Part shown: positions 57,054 to 64,000 of the stretch, piece after piece
How the letters are laid out: each line of letters starts with the position of its first letter
Position numbering within the stretch: position 1 is the stretch's first letter
Assembly (NCBI GenBank): GCA_951812625.1
Contig: CATOSP010000002.1
Span: 970,880-1,034,879 of the forward strand
Source: an uncultured Dehalococcoidia bacterium
GTDB lineage: Bacteria; Chloroflexota; Dehalococcoidia; Lucifugimonadales; UBA3495
Direction of reading: 5' to 3'
DNA length: 64,000 bases
The notes under the pieces: model-generated
What the model was told of the DNA's origin: nothing
What the model saw: the letters and a program-made list of their open reading frames with translations, nothing else
The model's database searches: none
Position numbers and translations under genes: made by a program

Positions 57054-57407
57054 ATGAGAAGCGAAATCAGGTCCCTTCAGGCCCGCGTCCGCGCCCTCCA
57101 GCGCAAGTACGCACCCCAGCTCGCCTTCATCAAGCTGCGCCAACTGGCTGAGGACTACACACTCGAATGCGAGAAAGCCCGCGACGAGAACAAACCCCAG
57201 CCCGAGACCCATTCATTCATCAAAAAGATAGTCAAGGCCGGCTTCCGCCTTCGCACATTCATCGCCCTCCACAAATGCGTGAACCGGTTCCAGGACAAGG
57301 ACGCCATCCCCGAGCCCAGGGACATCCTGCTTGCCCTACTTCCCTATGACTGGGAGCGGATCAACCGGCATATGCCCAGGAAGTCGGACCTTCTTGCCGA
57401 GCAATAG
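57054..57407 (+). CDS. small hypothetical protein, alpha-helical and charged
   Basis: MRSEIRSLQARVRALQRKYAPQLAFIKLRQLAEDYTLECEKARDENKPQPETHSFIKKIVKAGFRLRTFIALHKCVNRFQDKDAIPEPRDILLALLPYDW; AAAGGAG upstream. Confidence 0.6.
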   Translation: MRSEIRSLQARVRALQRKYAPQLAFIKLRQLAEDYTLECEKARDENKPQPETHSFIKKIVKAGFRLRTFIALHKCVNRFQDKDAIPEPRDILLALLPYDWERINRHMPRKSDLLAEQ

Positions 57408-57824
57408 GATGGGGCAGTAGGAGAGGGGAAGGGGGACGCCGGCAGCCGGGCTGGGAACATTGGAAGTGGATCCCGGTCCGTTGATAATCAAGAGGTTGAA
57501 GAGCGTCCCTGGAAGGAATGGGCCACCGCCGGAGCTTAGTATAAGCTCCGTGAAAACCGGAGGCAGGACTGGCAGGATTACTTGAAATGTGAGGATGCCG
57601 TCACAAATCGCGCCGCAGGATTTGATTCACCAAGAGGCGCTACTACAACTTTGTCTGCCCGAGACCGGGTGGCCATGCCCTGGACCGCTTTGCTGGACAC
57701 CCGAAGGGGCCAGTGCTAGACTTGGCCTAACCACGTGGGACCCGCGGGCTTATGTCAAGCCCTTCCCTAAGGCGGGTTCTCAGAGTAACGACCAGCAGTC
57801 GACACTACATTTGGAGGCAGCCGG

Positions 57825-59075
57825 ATGTTAATCGGCCACTTTACCGAGCAACCTTGGCAAGACGAGACCTCGGGACTCATGGGGACTCAGAGCACCGATC
57901 TCTCCATCAGTAACGCCAACTACAACCCTTCGGTCGGTGCGCGGCTCTACAACCGGTACTTGGACGAAAAGATGTATGCGGAGGAAATGGGTTTCGATGG
58001 GCTGATGCTCAACGAGCACCACAGCACTCCCTTCTGTATGCAGGGTGTGACCAACGTGGGCGCATCCATCCTCGCCAGGATCACCAACAAGGCTAAGATC
58101 ATTATCCTTGGAAACGTCCTGCCCATCTGGGACGATCCGCTCTGGCTGGCCGAGCAGTTGGCGATGATCGACATGATCTCCCATGGGCGGTTGGTGTCCG
58201 GGTTCGTGCGCGGCGGCGGGCGCGAGAGCGTGGCCCACAATGCCCCGCCTACATACAACCGGGAGCGCTTCGAGGAGGCCCACGACTTCATCATCAAGGC
58301 GTGGACGACCCCCGGTCCCTTCCGCTGGGAGGGCAAGCACTACCAGTATCGGTACGTGAATCCCTGGTGCCGGCCGCTCCAGCAGCCTCACCCGCAGATC
58401 TGGATTCCCTCCACGGTAAGCGTTGAGACGGTGAAGTGGTGCGCCGAGCACCGGTACCCGCTGGTCCTGCTGGCCACCAAGCTGCAGCCCACAAAGGACG
58501 CATTCCAGCTTTACCACGACACCGCAGCGGAGTTCGGCTACCAGTCGGGCACGCAGAACGTCTCCTACCTTTGGAAGGTCCATGTCGACGAGACCGAGGA
58601 GAAGGCCGAGGAGGTGGGGCGCAAGTACCTGTCTGGTGTGAGTAACCCCTTCCTCGCAGGAAATGAGGGTCAGGTCAACCCGGCGGTCATGAACCTGCCC
58701 GGCCATACGTCCCGCAACTCCCGCAGGCTGGCCGCGGCGTCATTCGGCCCCCAGGGGCGCGGCGGCATCAACCGGCGTCCCTTTGAGGAGCAGGTTGAGG
58801 ACTATACCATTATTACTGGGACTCCGAAGACAGTCCTCCCGAAGATCCGGTACGTGCTGGAGTACCTGCGCCCTGGCAGCGTGTTCTTCTGGGATGGCGA
58901 CGGCGCAATGACCCACGAAGACCAGATGCGCAGCCTCAAGCTTATGGGAGAGGAAGTAATTCCAGCAGTCAGGGAGATGGGCAAGGAACTGGAGTTGTTC
59001 AGCCCGTTCGAGATCGACCCCGCGACAGGGAAGACCTACGAGGATACCACCGTTTCGGTACCCGCCGACGATTAA
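57825..59075 (+). CDS. LLM class flavin-dependent oxidoreductase
   Basis: EEMGFDGLMLNEHHSTPFCMQG, IIILGNVLPIWDDPLWLAEQLAMIDMISHGRLVSGFVRGGGRE; paralog of the 27597-28790 product. Confidence 0.9.
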   Translation: MLIGHFTEQPWQDETSGLMGTQSTDLSISNANYNPSVGARLYNRYLDEKMYAEEMGFDGLMLNEHHSTPFCMQGVTNVGASILARITNKAKIIILGNVLPIWDDPLWLAEQLAMIDMISHGRLVSGFVRGGGRESVAHNAPPTYNRERFEEAHDFIIKAWTTPGPFRWEGKHYQYRYVNPWCRPLQQPHPQIWIPSTVSVETVKWCAEHRYPLVLLATKLQPTKDAFQLYHDTAAEFGYQSGTQNVSYLWKVHVDETEEKAEEVGRKYLSGVSNPFLAGNEGQVNPAVMNLPGHTSRNSRRLAAASFGPQGRGGINRRPFEEQVEDYTIITGTPKTVLPKIRYVLEYLRPGSVFFWDGDGAMTHEDQMRSLKLMGEEVIPAVREMGKELELFSPFEIDPATGKTYEDTTVSVPADD

Positions 59076-59159
59076 CGCGCACCTGAAGACCAGCCTAAAA
59101 TAGTAGGTGGCCAATCTGGAGATTAGGCCGCCCACCGAGTCCGGATACAACCTCAGGAG

Positions 59160-59200
59160 ACCCCACCCTGGCCAGACGCCTAGAGGGTGGGGTTTCCTCT
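59160..59200 (+). terminator. intrinsic terminator
   Basis: CCCCACCCT ... AGGGTGGGG followed by TTTCCTCTT. Confidence 0.7.
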
Positions 59201-59358
59201 TCTCAGCAATCTGGCACACTCACCGGCATACCTCTGCTCCGGCATCTCCCGAGTCTATTGACCGTTGAGCCAGGGCGGTAGTACCGATAAAGTCCGGTTG
59301 ACAGTTGTTTATGCCGCACGGATAATCTGGAGAACTTTCGGCCAGGAGGACTTTGTCG

Positions 59359-60549
59359 ATGGCCGATACGGCGGACGTGGTGGTGATTGGTGCTGGGGCG
59401 GTTGGCTGCTCGGTGGCATATTACCTGTCGAAACAAGGTGCCAGCGTCGTGCTGGTAGAGCGCGAGGCTATCGGCAGCGGGGCCTCGGCCCACGCCACCG
59501 GATTCCTCAGCCTGCTCGGCAGTGAATTCTCCGATGGAGATTCTTTCGAGTTTGGCCTGGCCGCTTACAACGAATTCTCCACTCTCGTCCCAGTCCTGGA
59601 AGCCGCCACCAACATCGACCTGATGTGCCAGCGCAAGCCGTCGCTGCGCCTGGCGCTGGATGACGACGAGGTAGTGACAGTCCAGGAGTCAATGGCGTGG
59701 CAGCAGAAGTACGTGCCTATTCGCTGGATTGACGCTGATGAAGTGCGGCAGATCGAGCCTCGTCTGACACAGCGCGCCAGAGGCGCGGTCTATGAAGAGG
59801 AGTCTACTCAGCTGGACAGCTACCGGCTGACTCTAGCGCTGGCCCAGGCGGCGGAGAAACAGAATGCCCGGTTGCTCCTTCGCACAGTGACGGACTTGAT
59901 CGCCGCAGACGGCAGGGTCTCTGGGGTACAGACCGCGGGCGGCGACATCCGGTGCGATACGGTGGTACTTGCTGCGGGAACCTGGAGCGCACCTTTTGAG
60001 AGGACCATCGGCTACCCCATCCCTGTGAAGCCATTGAAGGGAGAGAGACTGCTGCTGCGGTTCAACGGCCCACCTTTGCCCGCGCTCATAAGCTCCCCGA
60101 AGCGGGGTCACATGATCAGCCGGTTGGACGGACTGCTCAGCGTGGGCAGCACCGGAGGCCGGGACTACGACACAGAGTCCCTGTTCTGGGGCGATGATTT
60201 TGACCGCCAACCCACCGAGTCGGCGAAAATGGAGCTCTTGCAGCGGGCCGTCGACGTACTTCCCGAGTTGGAGAACGCCGAGTTGGTACAGCAACTTGCG
60301 GGATCACGCCCTCTCAGCCCGGACCGGATGCCAATCATCGGACCACCCCCGGGATGGGAAGGGATAGTGCTGGCCACCGGCCATACCACCAAGGGTATCC
60401 ACCTCGGACCGCTGACCGGGCGAATCATCGCTGAGTACCTGTCGAGTGGGTGTAAGGAGACGCCACAGATCATGAAGCCGTTCCTGCCTGGCCGGTTTTC
60501 CAGCCTCGCCCAAGATTTCTACGCCAGCAGCCGCATGGTCGAGGAATAG
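59359..60549 (+). CDS. FAD-dependent oxidoreductase (DAO/glycine oxidase family)
   Basis: DVVVIGAGAVGCSVAYYLSKQGASVVLVEREAIGSGASAHATGFLS; DTVVLAAGTWSAPFERTIGYPIPVKPLKGERLLLR; VLATGHTTKGIHLGPLTGRIIAEYL. Confidence 0.93.
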   Translation: MADTADVVVIGAGAVGCSVAYYLSKQGASVVLVEREAIGSGASAHATGFLSLLGSEFSDGDSFEFGLAAYNEFSTLVPVLEAATNIDLMCQRKPSLRLALDDDEVVTVQESMAWQQKYVPIRWIDADEVRQIEPRLTQRARGAVYEEESTQLDSYRLTLALAQAAEKQNARLLLRTVTDLIAADGRVSGVQTAGGDIRCDTVVLAAGTWSAPFERTIGYPIPVKPLKGERLLLRFNGPPLPALISSPKRGHMISRLDGLLSVGSTGGRDYDTESLFWGDDFDRQPTESAKMELLQRAVDVLPELENAELVQQLAGSRPLSPDRMPIIGPPPGWEGIVLATGHTTKGIHLGPLTGRIIAEYLSSGCKETPQIMKPFLPGRFSSLAQDFYASSRMVEE

Positions 60550-60598
60550 ATTCACTAGGATCCAGCCTTCTTGAACGTTCCATAAAAGGAGGAGCCAG

Positions 60599-61015
60599 AT
60601 GGCCAAGATCAGGCACATAGCGTTGACCACGGCAAACCCCAGCGAGGTCGCGGAGTTCTACAAGGCGGCCTTTGACATGGAAGAAGTGCGGCGGAGTGAC
60701 AATGGGGCCGTCTTCCTGTCCGATGGATATATCAATCTCGCCATCCTGAACCACAAGACCGCCGCAAAGGATGCGGACGTAGGTCCCAACGGCGACAACT
60801 ACAATGGCATCCATCACATTGGCTTTAAGGTCGATGACCTCGACGACGCTTGCGAAAAACTGGACAGTGCTAACGGCCAGTCGATTACCTCCCGGGAAGG
60901 TCTGGATTCTATGATGGCCGCGCCGGGTGCGCCGCGCAACTTCGAGATGAAATGGTCCGGACCGGATGGGGTGGTCATCGACATATCCCACACCGGCTGG
61001 GTCACCTCGTCTTAA
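60599..61015 (+). CDS. VOC family protein
   Basis: IRHIALTTANPSEVAEFYKAAFDMEEV, GIHHIGFKVDDLDDACEKLDSANG, WSGPDGVVIDISHTGW. Confidence 0.88.
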   Translation: MAKIRHIALTTANPSEVAEFYKAAFDMEEVRRSDNGAVFLSDGYINLAILNHKTAAKDADVGPNGDNYNGIHHIGFKVDDLDDACEKLDSANGQSITSREGLDSMMAAPGAPRNFEMKWSGPDGVVIDISHTGWVTSS

Positions 61016-61051
61016 TCACAGTGCCGGGTTTAGGCCCGGCAGAAGTAAAAT

Positions 61052-62002
61052 TTGGCTGCGTTGGGGATGGATGCCGGCGTAATGCGCCAATTCAGCGTGG
61101 TGACTGGGGCGTTCGGGTTCACGGGAAAATACATCGCTTCGAGGCTGCTAGGAAACGGTGAGACGGTCAAGACCATCACCGGGCACCCCGAACGCCCCAA
61201 CCCCTTTGGGGACCACGTTATGGTTGCCCCTTTCCATTTCGAGGAACCTGACCGGCTTGCCGCGGAACTCTCCGGGGCGTCTACCGTGTACAACACCTAC
61301 TGGGTGCGCTTTTCCCACGGCAATGTGACCTTCGACCGGGCTGTAGAGAACTCAAAGACCCTGTTCGGGGCGGCGCGGGATGCTGGGGTACAACGGATTG
61401 TCCATGTCAGCATCACGAACCCCTCGCTGGACTCCCAATACCCGTACTTCAGAGGTAAGGCCGAGGTTGAACGGGCCCTTGTTGAATCGGGCCTGTCGTA
61501 CGCTATCATCCGCCCTGCCTTCATGTTCGGCGAGGGCGATGTCCTGCTGAACAACATGGCTTGGCTTCTGCGCCGGTTCCCATTCTTCGTCGTGCCGGGA
61601 CACGGGAACTACCGGATGCAGCCCGTCCATGTGGAAGACGTGGCGCAGCTTGCGGTGGAGGTCGCGGCTAAGGGCGAGAACCAGATCATGGATGCAGTCG
61701 GGCCTGAGACTTACACCTTCAATGAGTTGGTAAGCATGTTGGCGGATGGCATCGACACCAAGTCCAGGATCTTGCACCTGAGTCCGAGAGCCGCGTTGTT
61801 CCTGTCAGGTCTAATCGGCCGTATGCTGAATGACGTGGTGCTCACCAGGGACGAGATCGGAGGGTTGTCTGACAACCTGCTTATCTCCGAAGGCCCAGTC
61901 ACCGCCACGACGTCTATGAGAGAGTGGCTGAGAGATGAAGACAACACACGTGACCTTGGGATACGGTACGCATCTGAGTTGGACAGGCATTACCCGCGTT
62001 AG
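61052..62002 (+). CDS. NAD(P)-binding epimerase/NmrA-like SDR protein
   Basis: FSVVTGAFGFTGKYIASRLLGNGETVKTITGHP, YPYFRGKAEVERALVESGLSYAIIRPAFMFGEGD, MQPVHVEDVAQLAVEVA. Confidence 0.88.
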   Translation: MAALGMDAGVMRQFSVVTGAFGFTGKYIASRLLGNGETVKTITGHPERPNPFGDHVMVAPFHFEEPDRLAAELSGASTVYNTYWVRFSHGNVTFDRAVENSKTLFGAARDAGVQRIVHVSITNPSLDSQYPYFRGKAEVERALVESGLSYAIIRPAFMFGEGDVLLNNMAWLLRRFPFFVVPGHGNYRMQPVHVEDVAQLAVEVAAKGENQIMDAVGPETYTFNELVSMLADGIDTKSRILHLSPRAALFLSGLIGRMLNDVVLTRDEIGGLSDNLLISEGPVTATTSMREWLRDEDNTRDLGIRYASELDRHYPR

Positions 62003-62174
62003 TCGGCGGCGGTTACTCGCTCATGCCTGGGTGGGTGCGGACACCGGTTCCAGCCCTTGAATCGACTTGTGGGCCGGTGTATCCTGCACCCACTCGCCCC
62101 GCAGTGCACTGTGAGATTGCAGTTTCGGTCCACTGTATAAACTACGGGCATAGGGCACCGATAGGAGCAACTGT

Positions 62175-63260
62175 ATGAAATTCGGAATCTTCACCATCGT
62201 TCCCTGGCATGAGACATTTACCCAGCAACAGGCGCTCACGGAAGCGCTGGAGCAGATAGAGTTGGCGGACCAGCTTGGCATCGATGAGGTCTGGCTGGGG
62301 GAGCACCGCTTCTCCCGCCACGGCCTGCTGTCGGGCATCTGGTCTTTCTGCGGCGCAGTTGCAGGGCGGACGAAGAACATCCGCATCGGTACGGCCGTCA
62401 TCGTGTTGCCGCTTCACAACCCAATCCTGGTCGCCGAAGAGGTGGCCATGCTCGACGTTATCAGCGGCGGCAGGCTCAATCTGGGCATCGGCGCGGGTTA
62501 CCAGCAGCAGGAATTCGACGGAATCGGGGTTGACATCAACACGAGCCGGGAGCGGTTCTCGGAGGCCGTCGATGTGATGATCAAGGCTTGGACCGAAGAG
62601 AGGCTCACCTTCCACGGAAAGTATACCAATGTGGACGACCTCTGGGTGCTGCCCAAGCCTATCCAGAAGCCGTACCCGCCGCTGTTCCAAGCCGTCAGCA
62701 CCAGCCCCGCCAGCGTGGACTTCGCAGCAAGCCGACAGATTCAGGTCATCGCCGGCGGACCCACGGACATAATGGGTCAGGCCCCGCAGGTGATAAAGAT
62801 GTGGCGGGAGAAGATGGACGAGTACGGCTACGAACATGCCCACCTCGACCCGCCCATGTCCAAGTCAATATACGTTGCACCGACGATGGAAGAGGCAGAA
62901 CAGGACCCCATAGGCTTGGAGGACTTCTCATCTAGAGTGCTGCGGTCGGTAGGTAGCAACGGCTCGCCCGTCGGTATGCCTATGGACGCCAACGGCAATA
63001 TCGCCAAGGGTTACGAGCACTGGGCCAACCGCCAGCGGGATCGTGAGAGGCGAGACGATCTGGGCCACGCCGGCCTGCCACCCCTCCGGGGCACCCCAGA
63101 TGTAGTCATTGAGCGGCTGAAGGAGGTCCAGGAGGCAGGCATCGAGCATGTCTTCGGAAACTTCGGTTTTGTAGGCCTTCCCCATTGGAAGGTGATGCGC
63201 TCCATCGAGATGTTCGCAACCGAGGTTATGCCCCACTTCAAGGAAGTGACAGTGTCGTAG
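62175..63260 (+). CDS. LLM class flavin-dependent oxidoreductase
   Basis: MKFGIFTIVPWHETFTQQQALTEALEQIELADQLGIDEVWLGEHRFSRHG, VAEEVAMLDVISGGRLNLGIGAGYQQQEFDGIG. Confidence 0.92.
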   Translation: MKFGIFTIVPWHETFTQQQALTEALEQIELADQLGIDEVWLGEHRFSRHGLLSGIWSFCGAVAGRTKNIRIGTAVIVLPLHNPILVAEEVAMLDVISGGRLNLGIGAGYQQQEFDGIGVDINTSRERFSEAVDVMIKAWTEERLTFHGKYTNVDDLWVLPKPIQKPYPPLFQAVSTSPASVDFAASRQIQVIAGGPTDIMGQAPQVIKMWREKMDEYGYEHAHLDPPMSKSIYVAPTMEEAEQDPIGLEDFSSRVLRSVGSNGSPVGMPMDANGNIAKGYEHWANRQRDRERRDDLGHAGLPPLRGTPDVVIERLKEVQEAGIEHVFGNFGFVGLPHWKVMRSIEMFATEVMPHFKEVTVS

Positions 63261-63447
63261 CCAGAGGCAAGGGACACGCATCCGGTTTGGCCCTCTCCCT
63301 ACGGCTCAAGACCACGGCCCTTGCACTGCCCCTGAGAGACACGGGGCTGAGTGAGGGTCGATTTGCCGAATGGAGCCGGGACCTGGGAGGACAAGTATGC
63401 CGGCCAAGCATTTGTACGTACCTTGTCTACCATCGGAGGAGTAGGTC

Positions 63448-64000
63448 ATGAATTTCGGGATGTTCACCGATTTCCACGTGCGTGGAGACATGACCCAGGC
63501 CCAAGCGTTCGAAGAGTCCTTCAGCCAGATTGCGGAAGCAGAGCAGATGGGGATGGACTCGGTGTGGCTTGCCGAGCATCATTTCACGCCGGACAGGTCC
63601 GTCTTGGCATCGCCCCTGATCATCGCCAGCGCCATCGCAGCCCGAACGTCGAAGCTGCGGGTAGGACTGGCGGTACAGGTTCTTCCCTTGACCAACCCTT
63701 TGAGGGTTGCCGAGGAAGCGGCCACAGTGGACCACATCAGCAGGGGGCGCTTCGATTTCGGGATCGGGCGCAGCGGGCTCACCAAGTATTACCAAGGCTA
63801 TAATGTGCCCTATTCTGAGAGCCGCGGCCGGTTCTTCGAGGCTCTACAGGTGATCATGAGAGCATGGCAAGGGGAGAGCTTTTCCCACCAGGGCGACTTT
63901 TACTCCTACGAGGACGTACAGGTCGTACCACAGCCTTACCAGCAACCCCACCCTCCCACACGGATCGCAGTCGCCTCAGAAGACACATTCCCGATTGTTG
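63448..64000 (+). CDS. LLM class flavin-dependent oxidoreductase (truncated by window end)
   Basis: MNFGMFTDFHVRGDMTQAQAFEESFSQIAEAEQMGMDSVWLAEHHFTPDRSVLASPLIIASAIAARTSKLRVGLAVQVLPLTNPLRVAEEAATVDHISRGRFDFGIGRSG. Confidence 0.92.
   Translation, partial: MNFGMFTDFHVRGDMTQAQAFEESFSQIAEAEQMGMDSVWLAEHHFTPDRSVLASPLIIASAIAARTSKLRVGLAVQVLPLTNPLRVAEEAATVDHISRGRFDFGIGRSGLTKYYQGYNVPYSESRGRFFEALQVIMRAWQGESFSHQGDFYSYEDVQVVPQPYQQPHPPTRIAVASEDTFPIV

Noticed and set aside
1-64000. rRNA operons, complete tRNA genes, prophage, secretion-system or toxin-antitoxin modules
   Set aside because: None found by reading; the only tRNA signal is the truncated tRNA-Met at 42707-42750. A covariance-model scan could still find something missed by eye.

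Overview
This 64 kb, GC-rich bacterial window is probably from Chloroflexota, SAR202/Dehalococcoidia-like. That assignment is inferred from the dense set of luciferase-like flavin monooxygenases, VOC, GMC, SDR and amidohydrolase genes; no rRNA marker is present. About 45 intact protein-coding genes are supported, including gyrA, msrB, an S9 peptidase, XdhC/MocA, NodIJ-like ABC, CDF and MFS transporters. An IS cluster at 6.57-10.63 kb holds an IS701-type, an IS5-type and an IS630-type element, all with broken transposase frames. The strongest observations are: (1) an AhpD/CMD-family gene whose second CxxC cysteine is an in-frame TGA, followed by a bacterial-SECIS-like hairpin, so a candidate CxxU selenoprotein (12156-12533); (2) a B12-binding/radical-SAM-type protein whose CxxxCxxC motif is replaced in register by DxxxHxxE (10678-11967); (3) a tightly coupled operon of two di-heme cytochrome c peroxidases, a TAT-Rieske protein and an AioA-family molybdopterin oxidoreductase, matching the gene content of iodate reductase (idrABP1P2) (50637-56420); (4) a 143-bp MITE whose ends match the IS701-type element, and a repeat family with a compensatorily changed hairpin. 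All calls come from reading the sequence; no database search was run.
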